Source: Ctena decussata
Lineage: Eukaryota > Mollusca > Bivalvia > Lucinida > Lucinidae
Direction: 5' to 3'
DNA: 64,000 nucleotides
Assembly (NCBI GenBank): GCA_963989385.1
Contig: OZ022502.1
Coordinates: 8,695,001-8,759,000 of the forward strand
The notes under the pieces are model-generated. The model did not search any database, had not been told where the DNA came from, and saw nothing but the letters and a program-made list of their open reading frames with translations. The position numbers and the translations under genes were made by a program. Of the stretch, positions 13,272 through 26,284 are shown one piece after another (the first letter of the stretch is position 1; the number at the start of each line of letters is the position of its first letter).

Positions 13272-13646
13272 GATTTCGACTTAAAACACATATTTTTAAT
13301 AATAGATAGATAGATAGATAGATAGATAGGTGGATAGATAGATACATAGATAAATAGATAGGGTTTGATTTTGACTTGAACATATTTTCCGTAATGAAAT
13401 GAAGGTCACTAAATAGATAGATAGATAGATAGATGGGGTTTTGATTTTGACTTAAACATATTTTCCGTAATGAAATGAATATCAGGTAGCTGAATAGATA
13501 TTAAGATTGCAGGACAGATAGATAGATAGAAAGGTTGTAGGTAGGTAGGGAGGGAGGTCGATAGATAGATAGATGGTGTTCGATTTGGCCTTAAACATAT
13601 TTTCCATAATGAATATCAGGTAACTGAATATATATGACGTTTGCAG

Positions 13647-13693
<47 letters not shown>

Positions 13694-13786
13694 CGACAGG
13701 CAAACAGACAGCTAGATAGATAGAAAGAAATACATATGGGGTTTTATTTCGACATAATAAACATATTTTCCGTAGATAGATAAGGC

Positions 13787-13835
<49 letters not shown>

Positions 13836-14105
13836 GAAGGCTGGCAGGCAGGTAGGTAGGTATGTAGATAGATAGATAGATAGATAGATAGGCGGTAGGT
13901 AAGTAGGAAGTTAGGTAGTACGTAGATAGGTAGGTAGGTGAAAGGAAGGTAGGTAGGCAGGCATGCAGGCAGACAGGGAGGCTGGCAGGCAGGTAGGTAG
14001 GAAGGTTAGCTGGTAGGTAGGTTACAAGGTAGGTACTTAGATAGATGCAGATTTCGACCTAATGCACATATTTTCCGTAATCGGTGAATAGATAGCTAGA
14101 TAGAA

Positions 14106-14138
<33 letters not shown>

Positions 14139-14263
14139 AATAAAGATGGGGTTTTATTTCGACATTATAAACATATTATTCGAAATGAAATATTAATCGG
14201 GTCGCTGAATAGATATTAAGATTACTGGATGATTGGATGGATAGATAGGCAGATATATAAATG

Positions 14264-14301
<38 letters not shown>

Positions 14302-14519
14302 AAGAAAGAAAATATATGGATAGATAGATAGATAGAATGGTTTTGCTTTCGACTGAAACATATTTTCCGTGACGAAATATTTATTAAGTTGCAGAATTGA
14401 TATTAAGATTGCTGTAGATAGATATATAGATAGAAAGTAGACAGATTTCGATTTAATACACATATTTTTCATAATCGGTGAATGTATAGATAGATAGATA
14501 AATAGATAGATAGATAGAT
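13080..14519. repeat. Compound GATA satellite, block 3 (GATA on + strand)
   Basis: GATA runs alternate with type II spacers (TTTGATTTTGACTTAAACAT, CGTAATGAAATGAATATC, TAGCTGAATAGATATTAAGA). One GGTA/GGCA-rich patch lies at about 13840-14050. These spacers provide the empty-site reference for element A. Confidence 0.93.
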
Positions 14520-14618
14520 AATCTATCTATCTATTCAGCGACCTGATATTCTTTTCAATATGGACAATATTTGTATTAAGTCGAAATCAAAACCCTGCTT
14601 ATCCTTCTTTCTGTTTGC

Positions 14619-14665
<47 letters not shown>

Positions 14666-15099
14666 CAACCAACCTAACTATCTATCTATCTATCCGGCAA
14701 TCTTAAAATCTATTGAGCTACCTGATATTCATTTCATTACAGAAAATATGTTTAAGTCAAAATCATAGCCTATCTATCTATCTATCTATCTATCTTTCTA
14801 TTTATCCATCCAACCATCCAGCAATCTTAATATCTATTCTGCAACCTGATAAATATTTCGTTACGGAAAATATGTTTAAGTCGAGGCAAAACCATCTATC
14901 TATCTATTCAGCGACCTGATATTCATTTCAATGTGGAAAATATGAGTATTAAGTCGAAATCAAAACCCTGCCTATTCGTCTTTCTATCTACCTATCTACC
15001 TACATATCTATCTATGTAATCTTAATGTCCATTCAGCGACCTGATAAATATTTCATTACGGGAATATGTTTTTTAAGTCGAAATTAAACCCCATCATTA

Positions 15100-15137
<38 letters not shown>

Positions 15138-15428
15138 AATATCTATCTATCTATCTATCTTTTCAGCGACCTGATATTCATTTCAATATGGAAAATATGT
15201 GTTTTAAGTCGAAATCAAAACCCTGCCTATCCGTCTTTCTATCTAGCTACCTATCTATCTACCTGTCTATTTGTCTATCTATCTACCTACCTACCTACCT
15301 ACTACCTATCTATCTATCTATCTATTACGGAAAATTTATGTATTAAGTTGAAATCTATCTAGCTATCTATCTATCTATTCAGAGACCTGATATTCATTTC
15401 AATATGGAAAATATGTGTATTAAGTCGA
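14520..15428. repeat. Inverted satellite block 4 (TATC on + strand)
   Basis: From the junction AGATAGATAATCTATCT the satellite runs in the opposite orientation. The spacers now read TTCAGCGACCTGATATTCAT and TTAAGTCGAAATCAAAACCC, the reverse complement of type II spacers. The block ends abruptly at TTAAGTCGAG (15428) against unrelated DNA. Confidence 0.92.
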
Positions 15429-16730
15429 GTCTGGCTGATCGCAAGCGGGCTCGACAAAAAGTATCCGCATTTCAGAAAATAATTATCACAACATAAGCTG
15501 CGAGATTATTGTCTTCAGATAAGTTTCATTTAATGGTGGGTCAGATTTTAGGTGCTTTTTGAAGACCCATATTTCACTCAAGTTATCAGCCCATGTGTGC
15601 AAGTCACTTCCGACACGTTGATCAGGCATTAGTTGCCACAAAAACGGTGTGTTTCGTCGCTTCCAAGGGTTGATCAGGGAACCACGTGGCTTGGAAAATC
15701 GTGTTCCATGACACTTGACTCTGACTTTCATGCTATGCACTGAAAGTCCAATGAACAATGTAAGGTGATATACCATGGACAATTTACCAGTTTGATCAAA
15801 CTTTTTCATCATGAACCATTGTCTGGAGAAGCTGCAATTAATTTACATGAATTTAACTTGAAAATTTTATTGAAACATTCTGGATAATCGGAGTAAATGA
15901 TTTGCTTTACTTTTAATTGCAAGGGAGACAATTTCAAAGACACGGCATCTTTAAGATCTTATGTCTTTGAGCTGCTGGTTAAATATCATAAGGTTCATAG
16001 CTTTCCTTATTGGCAGTTACAAGGCAAATCCAAAAGTGCAAAAATGTAAGCCCTTGCGCATGCCCATCAAGCCTTTCACATTGTCTGAAGTGTTTTAAGT
16101 CAAAGTGGAATAATTTTGTAACAAATAATGCAAATCGAAAAACGATTAATTCATAAAGTTGCCTGACGTCTGGCACGTGGGAAAATAACGTATCATTCTT
16201 TGAAAATATTGTTCTTTAGCTTAATATTCATGAATAAATTATGTAACATTATTTTTTTGTTCAGTATATTTTTTTGGAAAACAAAACAGTGAATTTTTTT
16301 TCTTACCAAAATATTCTATAGCTCGTTGGGTTATTTAGCGGTCATGATGGTTTGAATGCCCCACCAATATTTCTTTTCAGCATCTTTCTACCTTAAGTGC
16401 CAACGTAAATGAGCCAAATCGTTTTTCACAGCATTTTTATGTGAAACTCAACGTTGGCTAATGACGGCCATTTAATTTTTGAAACTGCAGTGAGGATCTT
16501 GCACCAATATCTTGCAATAAAATATTTCATTAATTTATACCACCGATAAAGCAATGGGGCCTTTAAGTGAGTCTAACAAAGTTTCAAATTGACTGCTAGA
16601 AAATGGGGAAAAGAGCTGATCTTACAAACTTGGCATTATAATTGTATCATCAGTAACCCTAAAAATTACAAAGTTTTAAAACTTTCACCAAAAACAAATT
16701 AACCTGTTCCAAAAGACACAGGCACGTCTC
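15429..16730. other. Intergenic DNA with one unassigned open frame
   Basis: No repeat family is recognised here. A 108-codon frame on the minus strand (15486-15812, starting MMKKFDQTG) has mixed, non-repetitive composition, but it shows no domain I recognise and no visible splice or promoter context. It could be a decayed transposon piece. I do not call it a gene. Confidence 0.4.
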
Positions 16731-18180
16731 CTGTTTGTTTGAAACATCTATGCCAAGTTTCAAACTGATAGTTTGAAAACTGTGTCAGTTTTCGGTGTCA
16801 GCTCTTTGCATTTAAAGTGACTCCAGTTGGGCCAAGTTGCAAAATAGCTGATTTTTGGTTGTAAAGGAGATGACCTATGGACACTCACTGAAAATTTGTC
16901 ACCGCAGTTACAAAATTTCATGCTGAATGGATGTACTTCAAGGATACCAGTTGTTTTTACATAGGAAAACAAGTTTTGTGACTTCCTGTTTGCTTCCCTG
17001 AATTACAAAGCCCTTCCAAAATGGGGTTCACCTTTGGTGGGAAGATTTTGCTCATGAGGAGCAAATTCTTTTCTGTTTAAAATGGATAAAACTTTAAAAT
17101 CGTATTGTTGTGTAAATCTTCACCTTAAGTCTTCAGCCCAGAAGTCATGTTGTATTTTGAATACAAGGAACTCAACCTATGGACACCTACTGGAAATTTA
17201 CCAATTGGAAAGTCTTGACGTTACATTATAGTTTTATGATGATCCGGGGCACCTCTCTGTTTATATGATATTTCTACAAAAGGGATTAAATTTTGTGAGT
17301 TCGTGTTTGCTTCCTTGGACTATGAAGCCCTTCCAAAATGGAGACTACTTTTAAAGGAAAGCTTTTGCTCCAAGCAAAGCTAATTCTTCCCTTAAAAAGT
17401 TGATCCCCTTTATACTAAGAGCCCACTGAGAAGAAGAAAAAATTGAAAATGGCAAAGTTGCTTCAAGTGGAATTGTTTCTCTCACCTGAGTTTTCAGCTA
17501 AAATGTCTGGCTGAATTTTGGATGTTCAGGGGCTTACATATAAGCATCCAATGAACATTTGCCACCTCAAACAAGTTTTGACTTATTTACAACGTTTCAT
17601 GCTGAAGGATTGACCTCCATGTTCATCTGCCATTTTTACAAAAGGGAACAATTTTTTGTGACCTCCTGTTTCTTCCCTGCATTTCTAAGTCCTTCCAAAA
17701 TGTAAACTTCTCTTGAAGAGAAGATTTTGCTCAAAAGAGAGCAAATTCTTCTCTTAAGGGTTGATCCCCACTGAAAATGGTGGAAAATCTGAAATAGGCT
17801 TAATTGCTTTCCTTGAACGTGTATCTCTTCAACTTGAGTCCTCAATCCAAAAGTCCAGCCGAACTTTGGAAGTCCGAAATTTGAGCTATGGACACCCACT
17901 GGAAATCTGCAACTCAAACAAAAAAGTTCGATAAAGCTGAAAAGTTTCAAGGTGACTGAATGCACTGCCACATTTTTCAGCCATTTATAAAAATGTGAAA
18001 CAATTTTTGTGTCTTGAACTATGAAGCCATTCCAAAATGGTATGTACTCTTGATGCTCAATGGGGAGAAAACTCTTTTCTTAAAGAGTTGCTCTCACTGA
18101 GAATGCGGGAAAGTTGAAAATGGCAGAGATGTTTCCCCTAAAAAGTCTCTTTACCTTAAGACTTAGTCCATTTTTGCTAC
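16730..18180. repeat. Old diverged tandem repeat, unit about 350-400 bp
   Basis: Recurring landmarks are CTATGGACACCCACTGGAAA, GTGACTTCCTGTTTGCTTCC, CCTTCCAAAATGG and GAGCAAATTCTT (near 16975-17070, 17310-17390, 17655-17760 and 18000-18090). Related pieces occur inverted at 18950-19080 and 19745-19920 and again near 53640-53770 and 55810-55880, so this is a dispersed family. Open frames inside it (16760-16972, 17636-17971) do not persist between units. Confidence 0.6.
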
Positions 18181-18762
18181 AAAAGGTGCAATAAACGAAG
18201 TTTTTTACAGTCTCATTTATCCCATATCAAACCTGGCTGAGATCTGGTGGCCACTGACATTCCATATAAATCTGGTTATGATTGCTTGAAAATGTAATCT
18301 TCAGGGTGTTCACCAGATAGGTGGTGGACAGCAGCTAAACAATGGATGGGTGATGACTGATCACAGCAGCTCATCATGAGTACACAATGAGCACTTTACA
18401 GCTATTGAAGCCAGTATGTAACTGCTATCTTTGATTTTTAGTAATCCTCCATTAAAACATATATGCCCATGCTGCTGAATTAGAATGTGGAACCTCACTT
18501 GAACAGCCTCTCCAAGTTATTTCTAAAGAAGGCCTATATGTTACAGAAAACAACAAATATCCTTCAATACTCCCTTTATGTGAAACTCTGTATTTGGTCA
18601 GATACAAAGTTAATTAAACAAAACTATTCATATTTTATGCACTTTTAAATACGTTTACAACTCAAAATAATTTAAGAAAAGCTTATATTTTCAAAACAAA
18701 CAAGTTCTACTCTACCTAAATATTTGGCCTGCGGCATTCTTCAGTAAACGGAACTACAATTT
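18181..18762. other. Intergenic, nothing recognised
   Basis: AT-rich single-copy-looking DNA without a coding, RNA or repeat signal that I can support. Confidence 0.5.
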
Positions 18763-18850
18763 AACAATAATAATAATAATAATAATTACTTTATTAAAAG
18801 AGGAAGTCCAGTTGGATGTACATCCAATCTTCCCTGCGGTCCTCTTTGAA
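18763..18850 (-). mobile_element. LINE 3'-tail fragment with (ATT)n
   Basis: On the minus strand, CTTCCTCTTTTAATAAAGTA runs into an ATT repeat. This has the form of a LINE 3' end with polyadenylation signal and short-repeat tail. No coding part is attached. Confidence 0.5.
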
Positions 18851-18904
18851 TCACATGAATACAGACATGTATTACAACCCAAATTATTTAAGAAAAAACA
18901 TTTA

Positions 18905-19120
18905 CAAGCAATACAATAATATATACAGAAACAGCAAATTAACGAATATGGAAACACCTCAGGGGAAGCTGCTCTACTGTTTTCCCCTTCCAGAGGGGGG
19001 CAATTTCTAAAGGAAAGAACTTGCTCCTCCAGAAGCAAATTCCTTCTTCCCATAACAAACTCATTTTGGTAGGGCTATGTCATCCAAACAAGCAAAATAG
19101 GCAGTCACAAAAGCTGTGCC
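18905..19120. repeat. Direct duplicate, copy 1
   Basis: The segment from ATATACAGAAACAGCAAA through GGAAACACCTCAGGGGAAG to CAAAAGCTG returns at 19708-19930 with moderate divergence and the same orientation. It belongs to the dispersed GAGCAAATTC family in inverse orientation. Confidence 0.7.
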
Positions 19121-19707
19121 CCCCCCCCCCCCATATAAAATGGCAGAGAACATGGAGGTGTACTGAAACAGTTATTTACAGGCAATGCCTTAACCCTTAG
19201 ACTGCTTACAGCAACTGTTGTCGCCCTCAGGGAGTAGGTCACTTTGAGAGCTGTCAGGCACACTACACATCATGTATACACCCCATTATTTGCAGATGTC
19301 ATATGCAGGAGGAAATCTGCTTTCTACTAGAGCGAAGTTTTACCCACCTAACTGATTTGTTGACTTTAAAACTCAGAGAAACATCAGCTTTTCAGGTGGC
19401 TACTCTTGATAAATATTCAGCAACAACACAGGGCCTCAGACAAGCAAGCACTTTTGTCATACAAAGCATATAACTGACGCTAATATCTTGTATTTTTTTA
19501 AGTGTGTATGTCGGTTCCCGTCTATCACGTGACATCCAAATATGGAAGGTCACACGATTTTGGTAACTCCCGAAAATGGCGGTGTACATATCGTTGTTAT
19601 TGAGTGAAAATTTCAAGCAAATCGATCAAAGTTTGTGGAAGTTATGACTTCTAATATACACCCACCCCCAGTTTAGGGCCAGGTGAATTAGTTTTCTAGC
19701 AGTGTAA
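19121..19707. other. Spacer between direct duplicates, nothing recognised
   Basis: A C run at about 19121-19134 is followed by DNA without supported features. The 74-codon minus frame at 19392-19616 has no recognisable domain. Confidence 0.4.
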
Positions 19708-19930
19708 GGTTTAATATACAGAAACAGCAAAATAAGGAATATGGAAACACCTCAGGGGAAGTAGCTTTACTATTCTTTTTTCCTTCCAAAGAGAACCAAC
19801 TTCTAAAGGACAGAATTTGCTCCTCTAAGGGCAAATTCCTTCCTCAAAAGAACAAAGCCCATTTTGGAAGAGCTATGTCACCCAAACAAGCAAAACAGGA
19901 AGTCACAAAAGCTGTTCTCCCCAGCACAAT
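19708..19930. repeat. Direct duplicate, copy 2
   Basis: Second copy of the segment at 18905-19120, about 800 bp downstream. Confidence 0.7.
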
Positions 19931-20192
19931 GACAGATAATATAGAGGTGTGCCCAAACATTTCAAAACACAAACAGTTTTTTTCTATTAGTCAGGTTATA
20001 TAAATAGTGAAGTTTCTCCAGAACTCAGTGGAAGGGAGCAATCATTCTTGTATGAGACATGCTGTCTTAATCTCATATATATTGCTTCCAAGTTTCATCA
20101 AAATATTCCAAAGAGAAACTTAGTTATGGAAGGCACAAGAACTGCCACACAAACTGCAAGTCAATTTTTTTCAAAGGGCTGTAACTCTGGTA

Positions 20193-20632
20193 AAAATGCC
20201 TGTGAATCGTAGACATTTACAGCAGAGTTAGATAAAAGAATGCGGATCTTTGAGATGAGATGCAACCAAAGGTTACTGAACATTTCGTACAAGGCCCATA
20301 TAACCTATGAGGAGGTTCACAGAAAGATCCAAGCAGCCATATGAGAATATGATTAACTCCTAACCCTGGTAAAGAAATTGAAACTAAGGTGGTTTGGCCA
20401 AGTCTCGAGGTCTTCTGGTTTAGCAGACAATTCTACAGATCAAAGTGAAAGGAAAAGGAAGAGGTAGACAGAAGAAGAGGTGGGAAGAAAATATTAAAGA
20501 GTGGACAGGAATGGACTTTGTCAGCTCAACTAAGGCAGCTGAAAACAGGACAAGGTGAAAAAAGATTGTTTGAAGTCATCTGTGGTGCCTCAGTGACCTT
20601 GTAAGGTTATGGGATAGAACAGAATAGAATAG
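20193..20632 (+). pseudogene. LINE C-terminal remnant (RTE-like)
   Basis: The frame gives ACES, then AELDKRMRIFEMRC, NISYKAHITYEEV, LVKKLKLRWFGQVSRS and GRQKKRWEENIKEWTGMDF. These are the familiar C-terminal blocks of invertebrate LINE polyproteins (the LRWFGHV and RKRWEDNI motifs). Stops occur after CES, after IQAAI and after KKIV, with a shift near 20435, so it is dead. The tail is GATAGAACAGAATAGAATAG, a short tandem repeat end. Only about 130 residues remain. Confidence 0.8.
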
Positions 20633-20639
20633 ATAGCTT

Positions 20640-20916
20640 AATTGTATTGAAAACATAGCAGGAGTTACCCAGGAATGAACATGATAAAAAGTCTAAGTAA
20701 ATGGCGATAACTCCCCTAAAATCATTGGAGCGGATTAAAAGTAACCTCGAAATAATATGCACTGGTCCACTTCATAGTCTTTCTATATACCAAGTTTCAG
20801 CTCCATCGGATGTAAACTGTACGAGTTATTCGGACATGAAAATGCTGGACAGATGGATGGATGGACAGACGGACCCCAGCGCTAAAATAGGTCCAGTTTT
20901 TCAAACTGGCATATAA
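20640..20916 (-). mobile_element. Fragment of a Helitron-like element (TAA end)
   Basis: One tandem unit (GCGATAACTCCCCTAAAA, AAGTTTCAGCTCCATCGG) is followed by GGATGGATGGACAGACGGAC, then hairpin CCAGTTTTTCAAACTGG and CATATAA. Tract, hairpin with TTC loop and TAA end follow the plan of the complete elements. The other end was not found. Confidence 0.55.
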
Positions 20917-21249
20917 AACTGATTTACAAGGGTTGGATGTATAATCAGAGGTTTTTGAGCTCTTTTGGCAGAACTTCAGTCACAAAAGAACTTATGTGTA
21001 ATGGGCCAGATGATAAAGACGAAATAATCCAGCTCCAAGACCAGAAACATGGCCTTACCTGGAACCAAACCAACAACCTCTGTATCACTAGATTGAGCAT
21101 TTACTTATTGGCCAACCTTACCTGACAACATACAAAATATTTTGAAATCTAATAACAAATAATATTATTGCAACGTACTGTTAGTAAAACAAGAGGCATA
21201 GTTATCCTTTTTGATAAAGGAAAAATGTCATTCTACTTTTGCTCAAGTC
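20917..21249. other. Intergenic, nothing recognised
   Basis: Short open frames only (20937-21125, 21168-21350), without domain or splice support. Confidence 0.4.
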
Positions 21250-21460
21250 GGAAAATGGTACTCAAGATAAGAAAGGGTAACAGGGGTATTTTTTTTCTTT
21301 TTTTTTTCCAATACTTTTTCATTAAAACATATGCTATGAACCCCCATTAGAACTGTCTCGTCAACATAGTTTTATAGTGGCATCAAAACGTATGTTTCTA
21401 TTGAGAAATAAAAATTATCTCAGAATTATCATCAAAATCCCACTTTATCTGGGTCTCTGT
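21250..21460. mobile_element. Diverged foldback element, copy 1
   Basis: AAGATAAGAAAGGGTAACAG and a CATTAGAACTGTCTCG centre correspond to the better-preserved foldback at 21655-21850. The arms are eroded. Confidence 0.4.
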
Positions 21461-21654
21461 GAAAAGGACTGGAAGTACTCCTCCACCTTTTTTGACACAC
21501 TAAAGACTGTTTTAAATACATCAAACTATAAATCACTTTAAATATAACATATCATAATCATCATATCTAGAGAGTAGTGAAAATCTATTTGTAGCCCAAC
21601 AAAGATTTATGGATACCCATCCTTTAAGGGCCCTTGGAGCACGGACTGTCCCAT

Positions 21655-21850
21655 TTGAGCTCCAGATAAGAAGGGGTACTGAGGGTTATTCAAGATATTT
21701 TTTTTTATTTCTAAAAAAAACCAACAACATATGTTGTGACCCCTTATTAGACCCGTCTCAGTGAGACGGTTCTAATGATGGCTCAGAACATATAATTTTA
21801 TGGGAAAATAAGGAAATTATCCCTGTTACCCCTCCTTATCTGGAGCATTG
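21655..21850. mobile_element. Foldback MITE of about 196 bp, copy 2
   Basis: GCTCCAGATAAGAAGGGGTA at the left returns inverted as TACCCCTCCTTATCTGGAGC (about 21827-21846, small differences). The centre TTAGACCCGTCTCAGTGAGA continues into GACGGTTCTAATG, itself palindromic, so the whole segment can fold on itself. Confidence 0.65.
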
Positions 21851-22914
21851 CCCCATATTAAATTTTTGTCACTGGTTCAATGGCACTAATCCCATCATCT
21901 TCATGCTCTTCTCTTTCGTACTGGCTTCACCTGAAATAAAGTATACAAGAACTTAAAGAATTGTGACCTTGTCAAAGAGAACCTGCAGTGTCTTTATAGC
22001 TACCAAAAAGTAATAATGCCGGACATAAAGATAACACAATGCCAAAAATAAAAACTGCTCTTACTAGGAATACCTTTGATGACACTCTGAAATTAACATT
22101 CCTTCAGAGGATAAGAGTAATCCTTGCACCAAATCACTTGGACCATTAGACCTTGGACTAGTCCAACTTGGACTGCACTGGTGTAATCCTTTGACCAGTT
22201 ACCTGTTGAACCAAGTTTTTCAGGTACTTTGGACAAATGAATAAACACTAAAACATGTATATATATATGTAAATTATATCTGTCACTGCATAATAAATGA
22301 CTGTCTGAGAAGCACTATCTTATAGTTCACTACATATATTGATTACTAACCCTGAAAGATAATGAAGTTACAGAAAAACCATAGAAAAGCTGATGTTATT
22401 GTAAAATAGTAAAAATATTATTTTAGTTAAGAAAAAAGAGATTTTGCATTTTTCCAACCAAGATTTATGTGTGTGAAATTAAACCACAAATCTAGTTTCT
22501 TCCTTTTATTTTTCAATTTAATTATTTATTTTATTCATTTACATGTAAGTTTATTTATGAAGGAAACAGATAATTTAACCGTGGGCTAAGAAAACTACTT
22601 TGCGGTTTGAGCTATTTTTATAAATTTGCTATGATTCTTGAAAATTTCAATTTGGTAATTTTTGTTTTAAGTTAGAATAAGTGATATAATTTTCTTTTTT
22701 AATTTTCAATGAATTATAGAGATTTCTCGATGAAATCGAAACTGATAATCTCACTATTTCAAACAGTGAAATTATCACTTTCGATCTCACTGTTTCAGAA
22801 ATCCCATACCGAAATAAGGGACAAACAGGTACAAAATTTTGTATCTTTTCTGTTCCTTTTATGTGCCTATTGAATGAAGGTACAAAAAATGTATACATTT
22901 TATGTACCCCAGTG
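21851..22914. other. AT-rich intergenic DNA, no supported gene
   Basis: A short AT microsatellite lies near 22258-22268 and a near-palindrome GGTACAAAAAATGTATAC near 22880. The 83-codon minus frame at 22647-22898 is low-complexity and unconvincing. Confidence 0.45.
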
Positions 22915-23096
22915 ATAACTTAGACAATTTTCCATGTAATTTTTGTGTGCCTCTATCGAACTTAGTCATTTTTTGATGTACCTTTCTTGTACCTTTGCAG
23001 TCTTATTTTAAATTCCATGTAACTTTTGAGTGCCTCTGTTGAACTTAGCCATTTTTCATAATACCTTTTTTGTACCCAGAATAACTTAAACATTTC
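22915..23096. repeat. Two-copy tandem repeat, about 90 bp
   Basis: CCATGTAATTTTTGTGTGCC, GAACTTAGTCATTTTT and TTGTACC recur as CCATGTAACTTTTGAGTGCC, GAACTTAGCCATTTTT and TTGTACC about 93 bp further on. Confidence 0.65.
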
Positions 23097-26000
23097 AATT
23101 AGCTGACAATGTTTAAAGTCCCTAGCTCTTATACTTTTCAAGCTATCTTGCTGACAAAGTCAAATTGCAGAAATTTTCAAAGGGCCATAACACCTACAAA
23201 CAAGGGCTTCGCAAGCGGCGCATAATACACCCATTTTAATGTCATAAAGGAGTTACAGAATGACCAAGACGGTTTACAAAAGGATAGACCGGCAGACAAA
23301 CAGGGGAAACCACTCTATAATTAATGACAGCAACATTATTTAAATATTTAACACATCAATCTATTAGTATACCAAACATCAGCTTACAAGGGGAAGTGGC
23401 TCCTAAGTTGAGTAATGCCAAAGTCAAACAAAGGCGTTAATTCATAAACTAACAAGAGGCCCAAATGAGCCTGATATCGCTCACCTGGCTATTTTGTCAC
23501 GAGACCGTTCTGATATAAAATTGGTCCAATTCCACTGAGGTTTTCTCATTTTCACATTTTGCTTTTTTTAGTAACAGTGGCCAATTTGACTGGTCTATAT
23601 TCAGCTATTTTTGAAACACCTCAATGCAAGAATCATTTTGCCACAAATTTCGTCAAAATCCATTCAACGTTTACAGAGATATTGTCATTTTCATGTTTTG
23701 TGCTATTTTTAGTAACAGCAGATGGCAGCAATCTTGGAATGCCAAAATGCAAAAATTCGAAAATGCTCCATGAAAGGACCATGCATTCTGACACAAAATT
23801 AGTCCAATTCCACTGAGATTTTCTAATTTTCACATTTTGCTATTTTTAGTAACAGAGACAAACATGACTGGTCTATATTTAGTTACCTTTGAAGCACTTC
23901 AATGCAAGAATCATTTTGCCACAAATTTCGTCAATATCCATTCAACGGTTACTGAGATATTTTCATTTTCATGTTTTGGGCTATTTTTAGTAACGGCAGA
24001 TGGCAGCCATCTTGGAATGCCAAAATGCAAAAAATCGAAACAGCTCCATCAAAGGACCATTCTGACACAAAATTGGTCCAATTCCATTGACATTTTCTGA
24101 TTTTCACATTTTGCTATTTTTAGTAACAGAGACCAACATTACTGGTCTAACTTTAACTAGAATTGTTTTTCTACGAAAAACAGAATGTCTCCCCCCTTTT
24201 TGATGTCAAAAGGATCAGTCATTAAGAGGCCAAGGGAAAAACAATATGTTTCCCTACCCTGAAGCAGGGGTCCATAATAAGTAAAAAGTATAAATGCAAG
24301 AGTTATAGTTGTTATGCTCTGCATGTCATGTAATGTTGACTGATATTCATATTTAGTTTTTGTCAAAAAATATAAATGCAAGAGATACAGTGCTCTGCAC
24401 GTCGTCTATTTATATTTTGACTGATATTTGTATGAAGTTTCATGAATATAGCTTAAACGGTTTTCAAGTTATAGAGCTTAGACGATTGAGACACGATTTT
24501 GTGAATGACAAAGTTCCAAGGGAAATAACTCAAATAGTATAAATGCTGTGCTCTGCAGGTTGTCTAGTGTTGACTGACATTTGTATGAAGTTTCGTGAAT
24601 ATACATGTAGCTTGTTCGGTTTTCAAGTAATAAAGCGATTGAGACACGATTTTGTGACTGACAAAGGTCCAAGGGAAATAACTCAAGAAGTATAAATGCA
24701 AGAGTTATGGTTCTTGCACTATGCAATTCTTCTAATGTTGATTGATATTTGTATGAAGTTTCGTGAATATAGCTTGAATGGTTTTCAAGTTATAGAGCAG
24801 ACACGACTGAGACACGATTTTGTGACTGACAAAGTTCTAATGGAAACTAGAGCATGTGAGCAGGGGCTCACATATACCCCCGGCCAGTGCCACCGCCAAA
24901 TAAAAACACATTTAATACAAGCAAATGTTAACTAACAGACAGACAGATGGACAATCTATTACAAATCCAGTGAAAGGCCTATAGACAAATACCAAAAGGT
25001 TCCATTAAAATAAATGCAAATTATGTTATCCAAAAAATATACAAATTTAACACAAAATTTCAATGTAAGTTTACATTAACTTCTATGTTTGCAACCTTGA
25101 CCTAAACTCAGCAGCAGCATCCAAATGATGTCAACTAATCAGTTTAAACCTACCATTCTTAAGATGTATACAAAATTTGAAGACTTTGGCTCTCATGAGA
25201 ACAGAGAAATTTGTGACAAAAAATTAGAGAGAAAGAAAAAAGGACAAAGGAAATGAAAAGCAGGAGGAGACTGATTCACTTGTCATACACAACGTTTGAA
25301 CCAAATTTCAAAATCCTAGCTAAAGTGGTTCCTTAGTTATCTTTGAAAGAAATTTTATTGGAGAGAAAGAAAAAACGGACAAACAAAGAGAATGATAAGC
25401 AGGAAGAGGCTGATTCTCTTTTACATGATACAACTAATTATATCCAATGTTTGTACAAAATATCAAAATCCTAGCTAAGCAGTTCTCGAGAAATCTGTGA
25501 CAATAATTTAATTGGAGTGAAAGAAAAATGGACAAACAAATGGAAGGATAAGCAGGAGAAGGCTGATTCTGTCTTACACAGTACAACTAGTCATATCCAA
25601 CATTTGTGTCGAATTTCAAAGCCCTAGCTGTAGAAGTTCCTGAGAAATCTGTGACAAAAATTTAATTGGAGAGAAAGAAAAAATGGACAAACAAAGGGAA
25701 TGACATGCAGGAGAAGGCTGATTCTCTCCTACACGGTACAACTAGTCATGCCCAACATTTGTGCCAAATTTCGATGTCCTAGCTATAGTGGTTCCTGAGA
25801 AGTCTGTGACAAAAATTTAATTGGAGAGAAAGAAAATAATGGACAAACAAAGAGACTAATAAGCAGGAGAAGGCTGATTCTCTCTTACACGGTACAACTA
25901 GTCATACCCAAGGTTTGTACCAAATTTCAAAGTCCTGGCTGCAGTGGTTCCTGAGAAATCTGTAACAAAAATTTAATTGGAGAGAAAGAAAAAAATGGAC

Positions 26001-26284
26001 AAACAAAGGGACTGATAAGCAGGAGAAGGCTGATTCTCTCTTACACGGTACAACTAGTCATACCCAACATTTGTACCAAATTTCAAAGTCCTAGCTATAG
26101 GGGTTCCTGAGAAATCTGTGACAAAAATTTAACTGGAGAGAAAGAAACAAGAGGGCCATGGTGGCCCTGAATCGCTCACCTGAGCATTAATCAGTTCACT
26201 GGCCCTGGTGAAGGTTTATAAGAGTTTTTACCATACTAACATTTGACCTAGTTTTTGACCCAGTTTCAAACTTGGCCTGGATAT

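Noticed and set aside
22258..22268. Promoter or TATA signals in AT-rich spacers
   Set aside because: AT runs are everywhere in this window, and no associated gene start can be shown.
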